Part shown: in pieces, positions 28,484-39,053 of the stretch
Layout of the letters: each line of letters starts with the position of its first letter
Position numbering within the stretch: position 1 is the stretch's first letter
From: Ruania albidiflava DSM 18029
Lineage (GTDB): Bacteria; Actinomycetota; Actinomycetes; Actinomycetales; Beutenbergiaceae
DNA: 64,000 nt
Assembly (NCBI RefSeq): GCF_000421225.1
Contig: NZ_ATWL01000003.1
Span: forward strand, 310,001 to 374,000
Direction: 5' to 3'
Program-made: the position numbers and the translations under genes
The notes under the pieces: generated by a model
The model's input: the letters and a program-made list of their open reading frames with translations, nothing else
Databases searched by the model: none
Told to the model about the DNA's origin: nothing

Positions 28484-31400
28484 TTGCTCGACGTCAACGT
28501 CTTCGACGAGCTGCGTATCGGTCTCGCGACCGCGGACGAGGTCCGCGCCTGGTCGCACGGCGAGGTGAAGAAGCCAGAGACCATCAACTACCGCACCCTC
28601 AAGCCTGAGAAGGACGGACTCTTCTGCGAGAAGATCTTCGGCCCCACCCGGGACTGGGAGTGCTACTGCGGAAAGTACAAGCGGGTCCGGTTCAAGGGCA
28701 TCATCTGCGAGCGCTGCGGTGTGGAGGTCACCCGCTCCAAGGTGCGCCGGGAGCGGATGGGGCACATCGAGCTGGCCGCACCGGTCACCCACATCTGGTA
28801 CTTCAAGGGTGTGCCCAGCCGGCTCGGCTACCTGCTCGACCTGGCTCCGAAGGACCTGGAGAAGGTCATCTACTTCGCCGCCTACATGATCACCTGGGTG
28901 GACGAGGAGGGCCGGCACGAGGACCTGCCCAGCCTGCAGAACGAGATCGACCTGGAGAAGCAGGAGATCACCAAGAAGCGGGACCTGGACATCGCCCAGC
29001 GCGGTGAGCGGCTGGAGGCCGACCTGGCCGAGCTGGAGGCCGAGGGTGCCAAGGCGGACGCACGCCGCAAGGTGAAGGACTCCGCCGAGCGCGAGATGGC
29101 CCAGCTGCGCAAGCGCGCCGACCAGGAGCTGGACCGCGTGGAGCAGGTCTGGGACCGGTTCAAGAATCTCAAGGTCTCCGACCTGGAGGGTGACGAGCTG
29201 CTCTACCGGCAGCTGCTGGACCGCTACGGCAACTACTTCGAGGGTTCGATGGGTGCCGGCGCGATCCAGAAGCGCCTGGAGACCTTCGACCTGGAGGGCG
29301 AGGCCGAGGCGCTGCGCGAGGTCATCCGTACCGGCAAGGGCCAGCGGAAGACTCGTGCGCTGAAGCGGCTCAAGGTCGTCAACGCGTTCCTCACCACGAA
29401 CAACTCCCCGCTGGGTATGGTGCTGGACTGCATCCCGGTCATCCCGCCGGACCTGCGCCCGATGGTGCAGCTCGACGGTGGCCGGTTCGCCACCAGCGAC
29501 CTGAACGACCTGTACCGCCGGGTGATCAACCGGAACAACCGGCTCAAGCGTCTGCTCGACCTGGGCGCACCGGAGATCATCGTCAACAACGAGAAGCGGA
29601 TGCTGCAGGAGGCCGTGGACTCGCTGTTCGACAACGGTCGCCGTGGCCGGCCGGTCACCGGACCGGGCAACCGCCCGCTGAAGTCGATCTCCGACATGCT
29701 CAAGGGCAAGCAGGGCCGGTTCCGGCAGAACCTGCTCGGCAAGCGTGTGGACTACTCCGGTCGGTCGGTCATCGTGGTCGGCCCGCAGCTGAAGCTGCAC
29801 CAGTGCGGTCTGCCCAAGCAGATGGCGCTGGAGCTGTTCAAGCCGTTCGTGATGAAGCGCCTGGTCGACCTGAACCACGCGCAGAACATCAAGTCCGCCA
29901 AGCGGATGGTCGAGCGGGCCCGCTCCGTGGTGTGGGACGTGCTCGAAGAGGTCATCACCGAGCACCCGGTGCTGCTCAACCGTGCGCCCACGCTGCACCG
30001 GCTGGGCATCCAGGCGTTCGAGCCGCAGCTGGTCGAAGGTAAGGCGATCCACCTGCACCCGCTGGTGTGTGGTGCCTTCAACGCCGACTTCGACGGTGAC
30101 CAGATGGCCGTGCACCTGCCGCTGAGCGCGGAGGCGCAGGCCGAGGCCCGCATCCTGATGCTCTCCAGCAACAACATCCTCAAGCCGTCCGACGGCCGCC
30201 CGGTGACCATGCCCTCCCAGGACATGATCGTGGGCCTGTACCACCTCACCGTGGACAAGTCGGGTGAGCCGGCCGGCACCGGCCGCGCGTTCACCTCCGC
30301 AGCCGAGGCGCTGATGGCGTTCGACGCTGGTGAGCTGGACATCAACGCCGTGGTCAAGGTGCGGCTGCCCGAGCTCGTCCCGCCGGTCGGCTGGGACGCA
30401 CCCGAGGGGTACACCGAGGGTGATGACGTGGTGCTGGAGACCACGCTCGGCCGGGTGCTGTTCAACGAGGCCCTGCCCGTGGACTACCCGTTCGTGAACG
30501 GGGTCGCGGACAAGAAGGCGATCTCTACGATCGTCAACGACCTCGCCGAGCGGTACCCGAAGGCGGTCGTGGCCGCGAGCCTGGACGCGCTCAAGGACGT
30601 GGGCTACTACTGGGCCACCCGGTCCGGGCTGACCATCGCGATCTCTGACGTCGCCACGCCGGAGAACAAGAAGGAGATCCTGGAGTCCTACGAGGGCAAG
30701 GCCGCGAAGGTCCAGGGCCAGTTCGACCGCGGTCTGCTCACCGACGACGAACGCCGTCAGGAGCTCGTGGAGATCTGGAACGAGGCCACCGACAAGGTCG
30801 CCAAGGCCATGCAGGAGAACTTCACCGAGGACAACACGGTGAACCGCATGGTGACCTCCGGTGCCCGTGGTAACTGGATGCAGGTGCGCCAGATCGCCGG
30901 TATGCGTGGCCTGGTGGCCAACCCGAACGGTGAGATCATCCCGCGGCCGATCATGTCGAACTACCGCGAGGGTCTGACCGTGGTGGAGTACTTCATCGCC
31001 ACCCACGGTGCCCGCAAGGGTCTGGCCGACACCGCGTTGCGGACCGCCGACTCCGGATACCTCACCCGGCGCCTGGTGGACGTCTCCCAGGACGTCATCA
31101 TCCGCGAGGAGGACTGCGGCACCGAGCGGGGTCTGACCCTGCCGATCGTGGAGCAGCTGCCGAACGGGTCCACCCGCCGTGCGGACACGGTGGAGACCAG
31201 CGTGTACGGCCGGTCGCTGGCTGGTGCGGTCACCGATGCGAACGGCACCGTGCTCGGTGAGGGCGGTGACGACGTGGGTGACGTGCTCATCGACACCCTG
31301 GTGGCCGCCGGTGTGGAACAGCTCAAGGTGCGCTCGGTGCTCACCTGTGAGTCCCGCGTGGGCACCTGCGCCAAGTGCTACGGCCGCTCCTTGGCCACCG

Positions 31401-32374
31401 GCAAGCTGGTGGACATCGGTGAGGCCGTGGGCATCATCGCCGCCCAGTCGATCGGTGAGCCCGGCACCCAGCTGACGATGCGGACCTTCCACACCGGTGG
31501 TGTGGCCAGTGCCGATGACATCACGCAGGGTCTGCCGCGTGTGGCCGAGCTGTTCGAGGCCCGCACCCCCAAGGGTGAGGCGCCGATCAGCGAGGTCGCC
31601 GGGCGGGTCAGCATCGAGGACACCGACCGGGCACGCAAGATCGTCGTCACCCCCGACGACGGTAGCGAGGACGTGTCCTACCAGGTCACCCGCCGTGCCC
31701 GTGCGCTGGTGCGCGACGGGGACCACGTGGCCGTCGGGCAGCAGCTCGTCGGTGGTGCGGTGGACCCGAAGAAGGTGCTGCGCATCCTCGGTCCGCGTGC
31801 GGTGCAGAAGCACCTGGTGGACGAGGTGCAGGACACCTACCGCTCCCAGGGTGTGGACATCCACGACAAGCACATCGAGGTCATCGTGCGGCAGATGCTG
31901 CGCCGGGTGACCGTGCTGGACTCCGGGAACTCGAACCTGCTGCCGGGTGAGCTCGCCGAGCGGGCCCGGTTCGAGGACGAGAACCGGCGCGTGGTCTCCG
32001 AGGGCGGTCAGCCGGCCTCGGGTCGTCCCGAGCTGATGGGTATCACCAAGGCCTCGCTGGCCACGGACTCGTGGCTGTCGGCGGCGTCCTTCCAGGAGAC
32101 CACCAAGGTGCTCACCGAGGCTGCCATGAGCGGCCGCAGCGACGCCCTGATGGGCCTGAAGGAGAACGTCATCCTCGGTAAGCTCATCCCGGCCGGCACC
32201 GGCCTGCCCCGGTACCGGAACATGCGGGTGGAGCCCACCGAGGAGGCCAAGGCCGAGCTGTACCCGAGCTTCGGCTACGACGAGATCGACTACGGTCCGA
32301 TGACCGACGGCGGCGAGGCGATCGCCCTGGAGGAGCTGGACCTCGGCCGCGGCTACGAGGCGGACTTCCGCTGA
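28484..32374 (+). CDS. rpoC: DNA-directed RNA polymerase subunit beta'
   Basis: 1296 aa, full length. The N-terminus [20 protein letters not shown] is standard. The zinc site [19 protein letters not shown] lies near residue 60. The catalytic loop is [14 protein letters not shown] (about 535), and the second cysteine cluster includes [16 protein letters not shown] (about 960). The trigger-loop region and the C-terminal [16 protein letters not shown] are present. TTG at 28484 follows GAAGGAAGTAGG. A large terminator follows. Confidence 0.98.
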   Translation: MLDVNVFDELRIGLATADEVRAWSHGEVKKPETINYRTLKPEKDGLFCEKIFGPTRDWECYCGKYKRVRFKGIICERCGVEVTRSKVRRERMGHIELAAPVTHIWYFKGVPSRLGYLLDLAPKDLEKVIYFAAYMITWVDEEGRHEDLPSLQNEIDLEKQEITKKRDLDIAQRGERLEADLAELEAEGAKADARRKVKDSAEREMAQLRKRADQELDRVEQVWDRFKNLKVSDLEGDELLYRQLLDRYGNYFEGSMGAGAIQKRLETFDLEGEAEALREVIRTGKGQRKTRALKRLKVVNAFLTTNNSPLGMVLDCIPVIPPDLRPMVQLDGGRFATSDLNDLYRRVINRNNRLKRLLDLGAPEIIVNNEKRMLQEAVDSLFDNGRRGRPVTGPGNRPLKSISDMLKGKQGRFRQNLLGKRVDYSGRSVIVVGPQLKLHQCGLPKQMALELFKPFVMKRLVDLNHAQNIKSAKRMVERARSVVWDVLEEVITEHPVLLNRAPTLHRLGIQAFEPQLVEGKAIHLHPLVCGAFNADFDGDQMAVHLPLSAEAQAEARILMLSSNNILKPSDGRPVTMPSQDMIVGLYHLTVDKSGEPAGTGRAFTSAAEALMAFDAGELDINAVVKVRLPELVPPVGWDAPEGYTEGDDVVLETTLGRVLFNEALPVDYPFVNGVADKKAISTIVNDLAERYPKAVVAASLDALKDVGYYWATRSGLTIAISDVATPENKKEILESYEGKAAKVQGQFDRGLLTDDERRQELVEIWNEATDKVAKAMQENFTEDNTVNRMVTSGARGNWMQVRQIAGMRGLVANPNGEIIPRPIMSNYREGLTVVEYFIATHGARKGLADTALRTADSGYLTRRLVDVSQDVIIREEDCGTERGLTLPIVEQLPNGSTRRADTVETSVYGRSLAGAVTDANGTVLGEGGDDVGDVLIDTLVAAGVEQLKVRSVLTCESRVGTCAKCYGRSLATGKLVDIGEAVGIIAAQSIGEPGTQLTMRTFHTGGVASADDITQGLPRVAELFEARTPKGEAPISEVAGRVSIEDTDRARKIVVTPDDGSEDVSYQVTRRARALVRDGDHVAVGQQLVGGAVDPKKVLRILGPRAVQKHLVDEVQDTYRSQGVDIHDKHIEVIVRQMLRRVTVLDSGNSNLLPGELAERARFEDENRRVVSEGGQPASGRPELMGITKASLATDSWLSAASFQETTKVLTEAAMSGRSDALMGLKENVILGKLIPAGTGLPRYRNMRVEPTEEAKAELYPSFGYDEIDYGPMTDGGEAIALEELDLGRGYEADFR

Positions 32375-32386
32375 GCCAGCCCGGCT

Positions 32387-32434
32387 GACGCACGACGGCC
32401 CGGTACCCGCGAGGGTGCCGGGCCGTCGTGCGTC
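32387..32434 (+). terminator. Terminator after rpoC
   Basis: A stem of about 22 bp with one mismatch (32387-32408 against 32413-32434) closes on GCGA, just after the rpoC stop. Confidence 0.8.
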
Positions 32435-32611
32435 TGCACCCCGCACACCCCACCCGGAGCACCCCGCCCCTCCGCGTGAATCCATTCGGTCGGCAGCTGG
32501 CCCGCGGGGTCGTGCTCTGCGGTATCGTCCCACCGCGGGAAGTGTCGATCGCGCGGCGCCGAGTGGGATCAGCGGCTGCGCCAACACCGGCGAGGACGAG
32601 GGGGAAGGCCA

Positions 32612-33157
32612 ATGGGCCAAGGCACTGCGGCTGACCTGCGCAGCGCGCAGCGGGTGCTGTGCTACGGCGCCACCGGCTCCGGCAAGTCCACGACCGCCAC
32701 GATGCTGGGCGAGCTGCTCGGGCTGCCGGTCGTGCTCGTCGACGAGATCTGCTGGCTCCCGGGCTGGCAGAAGCGCGATCCCGACCAGCAGCACGAGATC
32801 CTCACCGGGCTGCTCAGCGAGCCGAGCTGGGTGTTCGACTCGGTGTACTCCAGCGAGCGGGAGTACGCCCTGCAGCGAGCCGACGTGATCGTGGCCCTGG
32901 ACTACCCTCGTGCGCTCTCCCTGTGGCGGCTGCTGCGCCGCACCGAGCGCCGGATCCGCACCGCGGAGCTGGTCTGCAACGGCAACATCGAGACGTGGCG
33001 CCACACGCTCGCCCGGGACTCGATCATCTGGTGGCACTTCCACAGCTGGCGCATCAAGCGGCAGCGGATGCGTGCCTGGTACGCGGACTCGGACGCGCCG
33101 CCGGTCATCCTGCTCCGCCGGCCCCGTGACCTGCGCCGCCTGGTCGCCCAGCTCTGA
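32612..33157 (+). CDS. P-loop nucleoside kinase-like / topology-modulation-type protein
   Basis: 181 aa. A Walker A motif (CYGATGSGKSTTATML, about residues 16-31) is followed by LVDEICWLPGWQKRD and a lid-like basic segment RLLRRTERRIRTAEL. These are features of FlaR/adenylate-kinase-related proteins that lack a clear phosphoryl acceptor. Single gene, convergent with the deacetylase gene. It probably phosphorylates a nucleotide or another small acceptor; the substrate is unknown. Confidence 0.7.
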   Translation: MGQGTAADLRSAQRVLCYGATGSGKSTTATMLGELLGLPVVLVDEICWLPGWQKRDPDQQHEILTGLLSEPSWVFDSVYSSEREYALQRADVIVALDYPRALSLWRLLRRTERRIRTAELVCNGNIETWRHTLARDSIIWWHFHSWRIKRQRMRAWYADSDAPPVILLRRPRDLRRLVAQL

Positions 33158-33173
33158 GTCCGCGGCTGCACCG

Positions 33174-33237
33174 CTGTCTCAGGTACGCGCCGCGATCTGA
33201 GGTTGTGCGCTCAGACCGCCGCGCGGACCTCAGACAG
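33174..33237. terminator. Nested CTGAG/CTCAG palindrome between convergent genes
   Basis: Outer arms 33174-33184 and 33227-33237 pair over 11 bp with one mismatch. Inner arms CTGAG (33197-33201) and CTCAG (33210-33214) pair perfectly. It resembles 7723-7795 in layout and 40407-40445 in sequence. Confidence 0.55.
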
Positions 33238-33305
33238 GTGCCTGCCGGGGGGAGCGGGCTCGCGCGGTCGCCGGTCGTCGGAGCAGCGGGGCGCTCAGCC
33301 GCCGG

Positions 33306-33980
33306 TCACCGGGGCGCCAGCGCACCGGTGGCGAGCAGCGCATGCTGGCGCACGCGTTCTGCGCTGAGCGGGTCGGCGGGGTCTGCGCGGGCTGCGGGGT
33401 GGGTGACCAGCTCCACCTCGCCATCGGGCAGGTCGACCAGGAGATCCGCAACGTCGGCAGCGTCCGGCACCTCGGTGACCAGCACGTCCGGCAGCACCAG
33501 ACCAGCTGCGTCGGCTGCCGCCACCGCGCGGGCATGCAGCGCTGCTTCCGTCGAGGTCAGACCATCGGGCGCGCGCCGCGGAAGGCGCAGCCGCAGCCGG
33601 TAGCGGGCCGCCACCTCGATCGACTCTGCGAGCACCCCGCCGGCCCGGACCGCTTCCGGGCCCAGTCCGTAGAGCGCCGACGTGTGCAGGTCCAGGTGCG
33701 CGGGGCAGTGGCCTGCGGTGATCATCGCTTCCACCTGCGCCGCGATCCGTGCCGTGACCTGGTCGCTGGTGGCGCCGACCAGCTCGGCTGCGGTGAGCTG
33801 TACGTGCACCCCCAGCGGCACCAGGTCCGCCAGCGCGGCCATCGCCATGCTCGCCCCGGGAGCACCGACGAGAACGGACGCCGCGGACAGGTGACCCGCC
33901 CGGGCCAGCTGGGTCACGCCGTCGTCGATGGCAGCGGACTGGCCGACATCGTCGGCCACCACGCGCAGCGAGCCGGTCAC
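33306..33980 (-). CDS. ChbG/HpnK (YdjC) family carbohydrate deacetylase
   Basis: 224 aa. The family pattern is visible: LRVVADDVGQS (metal-binding Asp pair), LGVHVQLTAAE (His) and HLDLHTS (His pair). The enzyme should deacetylate an N-acetylated sugar or oligosaccharide. It is slightly shorter than many members (250-290). GTG overlaps the stop of the upstream symporter (GTGA), so the two act as an operon that may take up and deacetylate an amino-sugar compound. The substrate is inference. Confidence 0.8.
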   Translation of the reverse strand: MTGSLRVVADDVGQSAAIDDGVTQLARAGHLSAASVLVGAPGASMAMAALADLVPLGVHVQLTAAELVGATSDQVTARIAAQVEAMITAGHCPAHLDLHTSALYGLGPEAVRAGGVLAESIEVAARYRLRLRLPRRAPDGLTSTEAALHARAVAAADAAGLVLPDVLVTEVPDAADVADLLVDLPDGEVELVTHPAARADPADPLSAERVRQHALLATGALAPR

Positions 33981-35458
33981 GGTGCGCTGTCGGCGGAGCC
34001 GGGTTCACCCGTGGGGTGCGACTCACCGGAGGGCAGCGAATCTGAGGTACCCGGTGCGGACTGAGGCTCTCCGAACTCGCCTCCGGCCGCGTCCGTGACC
34101 TCCGATGCAGACGGGGCCGAGTCAGCCCCGCTCCCCGCGCGCCCCTGCTCCACCACCCGCCGGTCGAACCGTACGAAGAGGCTCAGCAGCGCGGCCAGGG
34201 CCACCAGCACCGCCGGGAACACCGAGATGAGGAACCGAGCCGCCTGGTCCGGCGCCGACCCCGGGTTGTCCCCGCTGTCGAACCCGAACAGCCACCAGAC
34301 CGCCAGGAACGCCAGCGACTTGATCCACGCGTTCAGCCGGTTGAAGAACCCGAACGCGGCCAGGAACATCCCCTCCCGACGGTTGCCGGTGCGCGCTGCG
34401 TCCTCGTCCAGCAGCCGGGCGACGATCAGGTCGTTGGTGGCCATCACCCCGCTGTAGCCCAGCCCGACCAGCGCCCCGATGCCGATCGCGGACAGCAGCC
34501 CGGTCGCCGCCGACATCAGCGCCAGTGCACCGGCGAGCACCACCAGGGCCATCCGCCACATCCGCTCCGGTCCGTGCCGGCGCACCAGCCTGGTCCACAG
34601 CAGCAGGCACGCGGCGCTGATCCCGATCACCGAGGCGAGCAGGTAGCTGGCGTTGCCGCTGGGGAGCCCGAGGGTGTAGTCCACGAAGAACGGGACCGCT
34701 GCGATCACCAGCGCCATCCCGGCTGAGTACGCACCGCCGGCCAGCGCGATCAGCCAGAACTTGCGCTGGGAGAAGATCGTCCGCACCGTGTCCCACAGCC
34801 GCGGCGGCGCCGACGCCCAGGCGGCCGGATCCTCCCGGGCGCCGGTGGCGCAGACGATGATCACCGTCACGGCGACCACGGCGAGGATCATCGCGGTGGC
34901 GGAGTAGCCGATCTTGTCCGCGACCATCGGCACCATCGCCACCGACAGGATCATCGCCACCAGCTGGAAACCCTGCCGCATCGAGTTCGCCACCGCCCGG
35001 CGGTTCTCGACCGGGAACAGCTCGGGCAGCAGCGCCCCGTAGTTGGCGTTCACCAAGGAGTCGGTGGTCCCGGTGAGCACCACGAACAGCGCGAACCAGG
35101 CCACCAGGGTCCAGCCGTCCAGGTCCGGCGGGGTGAAGAACAGCACGAACGACAGGCCCAGCACCGGGGCGCCGACGATCATCCACGGCCGGCGGCGGCC
35201 CCACCGGGTGCGAGTCCGGTCGGACAGGTACCCGTAGACCGGGTTGTCCACTGCGTCGATCACCGCGTAGACCGCCAGCACCGCCGCATAGGCACGCGTG
35301 GACATACCCAGGTCGTTGATGTAGAAGTAGGCCATGAACGCCAGGAACATGTTGATCGGCAACGAGGTGCCGAACATGCCGACGGCGTAGCGTGCCGGGG
35401 CAGTAGGCCGCACCGGGACGGGCCGCAGCCCGCTGTGCGCGTCGGTGCTTGTACCCAC
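33977..35458 (-). CDS. Sugar:cation symporter (GPH family, MFS)
   Basis: About 493 aa with twelve helices. The GPH signature is clear: YAVGMFGTSLPINMFLAFMA, VDNPVYGYLSDRTRTRWGRR, then RPWMIVGAP. The C-terminal tail (last ~55 residues) is acidic and disordered. GTG at 35458 is the likely start; the frame stays open upstream, but the residues there are compositionally random. It should import a glycoside or uronide with a cation, and is coupled to the deacetylase. A 27-bp inverted repeat lies 26 nt upstream. Confidence 0.85.
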   Translation of the reverse strand: MGTSTDAHSGLRPVPVRPTAPARYAVGMFGTSLPINMFLAFMAYFYINDLGMSTRAYAAVLAVYAVIDAVDNPVYGYLSDRTRTRWGRRRPWMIVGAPVLGLSFVLFFTPPDLDGWTLVAWFALFVVLTGTTDSLVNANYGALLPELFPVENRRAVANSMRQGFQLVAMILSVAMVPMVADKIGYSATAMILAVVAVTVIIVCATGAREDPAAWASAPPRLWDTVRTIFSQRKFWLIALAGGAYSAGMALVIAAVPFFVDYTLGLPSGNASYLLASVIGISAACLLLWTRLVRRHGPERMWRMALVVLAGALALMSAATGLLSAIGIGALVGLGYSGVMATNDLIVARLLDEDAARTGNRREGMFLAAFGFFNRLNAWIKSLAFLAVWWLFGFDSGDNPGSAPDQAARFLISVFPAVLVALAALLSLFVRFDRRVVEQGRAGSGADSAPSASEVTDAAGGEFGEPQSAPGTSDSLPSGESHPTGEPGSADSAP

Positions 35459-35483
35459 GCTGCCACTGTGCCACGCTGGGCAC

Positions 35484-35510
35484 CGGATGTGGCGGGAATC
35501 GCCACATCCG
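35484..35510. promoter_or_regulatory. Inverted repeat upstream of the symporter
   Basis: CGGATGTGGCG (35484-35494) and CGCCACATCCG (35500-35510) pair perfectly around GGAAT. A repressor operator for the symporter–deacetylase operon is plausible. No regulator gene is adjacent. Confidence 0.5.
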
Positions 35511-35602
35511 CCGGTGTTCCCGCTGTGTTGCCGTGCGACCAGGTGCACTCTCGGGCCGAGGCAGGGCACGCCGGACGTGGTCGGGACCACACCGCTGCTG
35601 CT

Positions 35603-35632
35603 TTGACGCCGTTGCCGCGCCCGGAGTACTCT
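35603..35632 (+). promoter_or_regulatory. Predicted promoter of the str operon
   Basis: TTGACG (35603-35608), 18 bp and TACTCT (35627-35632) form a strong promoter. Transcription from about 35640 gives a leader of about 260 nt before rpsL. It begins with a GCCCG/CGGGC hairpin (35643-35658) and contains the shared element at 35777-35809. Confidence 0.65.
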
Positions 35633-35776
35633 GGTCGGCAGTGCCCGCTCTGTCGGGCTCTCGCGTGCGCGCACACCGGTTCCGTTCTCGGACTCCCGGC
35701 AGGGCGTGTGGTGGGTCTCCACCGACTGGGCGCGAGCACGACCTCCACTGATCTCAGTTCGGTCGTGCGGCGAGCC

Positions 35777-35809
35777 CAGAAGGCGACGACACGCCCGAGC
35801 GCGGGGGTC
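35777..35809 (+). promoter_or_regulatory. Shared ribosomal-operon leader element, copy 1 (rpsL leader)
   Basis: CAGAAGG (35777-35783), four variable bases and a 22-nt core (35788-35809, starting GACACGCCC and ending GGGGGTC) match 30 of 33 bases of the element in the rpsJ leader at 40808-40840. The core can fold as CCCG-AGCG-CGGG. It ends 92 nt before the rpsL start. Confidence 0.75.
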
Positions 35810-35901
35810 CTCTCGGGGTGGATCTGAGCCGGTCTGAGCGCCGGAACCAACCGATCGGTCCCCGATCACCAGAGCAGTCAAACGTTCGAGACGGAGAAGT
35901 A

Positions 35902-36276
35902 GTGCCCACCATCCAGCAGCTGGTCCGCAAGGGCCGCAGCGCCCGCGTCGGCCAGACCAAGACGCCGGCGCTGAAAGGCAGCCCGCAGCGTCGGGGCGTC
36001 TGCACCCGCGTGTACACCACCACCCCGAAGAAGCCGAACTCCGCGCTCCGCAAGGTCGCGCGTGTGAAGCTCTCCAACGGCATCGAGGTCACCGCCTACA
36101 TCCCCGGCGTGGGCCACAACCTGCAGGAGCACTCCATCGTGCTCGTGCGCGGTGGTCGTGTGAAGGACCTGCCCGGTGTGCGCTACAAGATCGTCCGTGG
36201 CGCCCTGGACACCCAGGGTGTGCGCGGTCGTCAGCAGGCCCGGAGCCGTTACGGCGCGAAGAAGGAGAAGAAGTAA
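35902..36276 (+). CDS. rpsL: 30S ribosomal protein S12
   Basis: 124 aa, full length. The decoding-centre loops [14 protein letters not shown] and [12 protein letters not shown] carry the lysines of the streptomycin-sensitive form. GTG at 35902 follows ACGGAGAAG. It proofreads codon–anticodon pairing at the A site. First gene of the str operon, coupled to rpsG by TAATG. Long leader with shared element upstream. Confidence 0.98.
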   Translation: MPTIQQLVRKGRSARVGQTKTPALKGSPQRRGVCTRVYTTTPKKPNSALRKVARVKLSNGIEVTAYIPGVGHNLQEHSIVLVRGGRVKDLPGVRYKIVRGALDTQGVRGRQQARSRYGAKKEKK

Positions 36277-36746
36277 TGCCTCGTAAGGGCCCGGCCCCGA
36301 AGCGGCCACTGTCCCCGGATCCGGTCTACGGGTCGGCCACGGTGACCCAGCTGGTCAACCGCGTGCTGGTGGACGGCAAGAAGTCCACGGCCCAGCGGAT
36401 CGTCTACGGCGCCCTGGACGGGGTGCGGGAGAAGACCCAGTCCGACCCCGCCGTCGTGCTCAAGCGCGCCCTGGAGAACGTGCGCCCCACGCTCGAGGTG
36501 CGCTCCCGCCGTGTGGGTGGCGCCACCTACCAGGTCCCGGTCGAGGTGCGTACCTCCCGGCAGACCACCCTCGCGCTGCGCTGGCTCGTGGACTACGCCC
36601 GGGTCCGCCGCGAGAAGTCCATGACCGAGCGCCTGATGAACGAGATCCTGGACGCCTCCAACGGCCTCGGCGCCGCAGTGAAGCGCCGTGAGGACACGCA
36701 CAAGATGGCCGAGTCCAACAGGGCGTTCGCGCACTACCGCTGGTAG
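36276..36746 (+). CDS. rpsG: 30S ribosomal protein S7
   Basis: 156 aa, full length. Signatures are [20 protein letters not shown] at the N-terminus, [12 protein letters not shown] in the beta ribbon, and RWLVDYAR in the helical part. It nucleates the 30S head on 16S rRNA and contacts the E-site tRNA. Its start overlaps the rpsL stop by one base. Confidence 0.98.
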   Translation: MPRKGPAPKRPLSPDPVYGSATVTQLVNRVLVDGKKSTAQRIVYGALDGVREKTQSDPAVVLKRALENVRPTLEVRSRRVGGATYQVPVEVRTSRQTTLALRWLVDYARVRREKSMTERLMNEILDASNGLGAAVKRREDTHKMAESNRAFAHYRW

Positions 36747-36818
36747 GCCAGGAGCGCGTCGACCGGCGCGCCCGCCCCAGCACCGACCTCGCTCGAGACG
36801 ACATAGAAGAGAGCAACT

Positions 36819-38933
36819 GTGGCACAGGACGTGCTGACTGACCTGACCAAGGTCCGCAACATCGGCATCATGGCGCACATCGACGCCGGGAAGACCACCA
36901 CGACCGAGCGGATCCTGTTCTACACCGGCGTGAACTACAAGCTCGGTGAGACCCACGACGGTGCCTCGACCACCGACTGGATGGAGCAGGAGAAGGAACG
37001 CGGCATCACCATCACCTCCGCCGCGGTGACCTGCTTCTGGGACAACAACCAGATCAACATCATCGACACCCCGGGGCACGTGGACTTCACCGTCGAGGTG
37101 GAGCGCTCCCTGCGCGTGCTCGACGGTGCGGTCGCAGTCTTCGACGGCAAGGAGGGCGTGGAGCCCCAGTCGGAGACGGTCTGGCGGCAGGCGGACAAGT
37201 ACAACGTGCCGCGCATCTGCTTCGTCAACAAGATGGACAAGCTCGGTGCGGACTTCTACCACACCGTGGACACCATCGTCTCCCGCCTCAGCGCCACCCC
37301 GCTGGTGATGCAGCTACCGATCGGTGCTGAGTCCGACTTCATCGGCGTGGTCGACCTGATCACGATGAAGGCGATGGTCTGGCCTGGTGACGCCAAGGGT
37401 GATGTGAGCCTCGGCGCCGCCTACGAGACCCGGGAGATCCCCGAGGACCTGCAGGCCAAGGCCGAGGAGTACCGCGCCAAGCTCGTCGAGCAGGCCGCCG
37501 AGGCCACCGAAGAGCTGATGGAGAAGTACCTCGAGGGCGAAGAGCTCACCGAGGAGGAGATCCGTGCCGGCGTGCGCGAGCTGACCATCACCTCCCAGGC
37601 CTACCCGGTGTTCTGCGGGTCGGCGTTCAAGAACCGTGGTGTGCAGCCGATGCTGGACGCCGTGGTCGACTACCTGCCCTCCCCGATGGACGTGCCGGCG
37701 ATGCTCGGCCACGTCCCCGGCAAGGAGGACGAGGAGATCACCCGGCACGCGGGCGAGGACGACCCGTTCTCCGCACTCGCGTTCAAGATCGCCACGCACC
37801 CGTTCTTCGGCACGCTCACCTTCATCCGCGTCTACTCCGGTACCGCCAAGCCCGGCACCCAGGTGCTGAACGCGACCAAGGGCAAGCGTGAGCGCATCGG
37901 GAAGCTTTTCCAGATGCACGCCAACAAGGAGAACCCGGTCGAGGAGCTGCACGCCGGGCACATCTACGCCGTCATCGGTCTGAAGGACACCACCACCGGT
38001 GACACGCTGTGTGCGATGGACTCTCCGGTGGTGCTGGAGTCGATGAGCTTCCCGGAGCCGGTGATCTTCGTGGCCATCGAGCCGAAGACCAAGGGCGACC
38101 AGGACAAGCTCTCCGCCGCCATCCAGAAGCTCGTCGCCGAGGACCCGACCTTCACCGTCTCGCTGAACGAGGAGACCGGCCAGACCGAGATCGGCGGCAT
38201 GGGCGAGCTGCACCTGGACGTGTTCGTGGACCGGATGCGCCGCGAGTTCAAGGTCGAGGCCAACGTCGGCAAGCCGCAGGTGGCCTACCGCGAGACGATC
38301 CGCCGCACGGTGGAGAAGCTCGACTACACCCACAAGAAGCAGACCGGTGGCTCCGGGCAGTTCGCGAAGGTGCAGATGACCTTCGAACCGCTGGAGGCCT
38401 CCGCCGGCGAGATGTACGAGTTCGAGAACAAGGTCACCGGTGGCCGTATCCCGCGCGAGTACATCCCCAGCGTGGATGCCGGTGTGCAGGACGCGATGAC
38501 CGGCGGCACGCTCGCCGGGTACCCGCTCGTGGGCATCAAGGCCACGCTCCTGGACGGCGCCTACCACGACGTCGACTCCTCGGAGATGGCCTTCAAGATC
38601 GCTGGTTCGATGGCTCTGAAGGAAGGCGTCAAGCGCGCCGACCCGGTGCTGCTCGAGCCGGTCATGGACGTCGAGGTGCGTACCCCGGAGGAGTACATGG
38701 GGGAAGTGATCGGCGACCTGAACTCCCGGCGTGGACAAATCCAGTCGATGGAGGACGCCAGCGGTGTTAAGGTAGTTCGCGCCTTGGTGCCGCTGACCGA
38801 GATGTTCGGTTACATCGGTGACCTGCGTTCCAAGACGCAGGGACGCGCGGTGTACTCGATGCAGTTCAGCAACTACGCCGAGGTTCCTCGGAACGTTGCT
38901 GAGGAGATCATCAAGAAGACCCGGGGCGAGTAG
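36819..38933 (+). CDS. fusA: Elongation factor G
   Basis: 704 aa. GTPase motifs are G1 [16 protein letters not shown]2 within [12 protein letters not shown]3 [16 protein letters not shown] and G4 NKMDK. Domains II–V follow to the C-terminal [20 protein letters not shown]. It translocates tRNA and mRNA and helps recycle ribosomes. GTG at 36819 follows AGAAGAGAG. It is in the standard position between rpsG and tuf. Confidence 0.98.
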   Translation: MAQDVLTDLTKVRNIGIMAHIDAGKTTTTERILFYTGVNYKLGETHDGASTTDWMEQEKERGITITSAAVTCFWDNNQINIIDTPGHVDFTVEVERSLRVLDGAVAVFDGKEGVEPQSETVWRQADKYNVPRICFVNKMDKLGADFYHTVDTIVSRLSATPLVMQLPIGAESDFIGVVDLITMKAMVWPGDAKGDVSLGAAYETREIPEDLQAKAEEYRAKLVEQAAEATEELMEKYLEGEELTEEEIRAGVRELTITSQAYPVFCGSAFKNRGVQPMLDAVVDYLPSPMDVPAMLGHVPGKEDEEITRHAGEDDPFSALAFKIATHPFFGTLTFIRVYSGTAKPGTQVLNATKGKRERIGKLFQMHANKENPVEELHAGHIYAVIGLKDTTTGDTLCAMDSPVVLESMSFPEPVIFVAIEPKTKGDQDKLSAAIQKLVAEDPTFTVSLNEETGQTEIGGMGELHLDVFVDRMRREFKVEANVGKPQVAYRETIRRTVEKLDYTHKKQTGGSGQFAKVQMTFEPLEASAGEMYEFENKVTGGRIPREYIPSVDAGVQDAMTGGTLAGYPLVGIKATLLDGAYHDVDSSEMAFKIAGSMALKEGVKRADPVLLEPVMDVEVRTPEEYMGEVIGDLNSRRGQIQSMEDASGVKVVRALVPLTEMFGYIGDLRSKTQGRAVYSMQFSNYAEVPRNVAEEIIKKTRGE

Positions 38934-39053
38934 TCCCACAGGTCGACCACTATCATCACCAAACAACCGACCCGTAGGACGCGTACGCCCCCGTGGTGAC
39001 ACCAGTCGCCGCAGCAGCTGCGCACAACTACCCGAGTTCCAGGAGGAACACCA

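Noticed and set aside
28463-33043. 1526-codon open frame antisense to rpoC
   Set aside because: Shadow of rpoC with the same compositional signature; it runs through terminators and into the next gene.
35459-35881. N-terminal extension of the symporter frame beyond GTG 35458
   Set aside because: The extra 141 residues are Arg/Ser/Pro-rich without helices, and overlap the str promoter and leader on the other strand.
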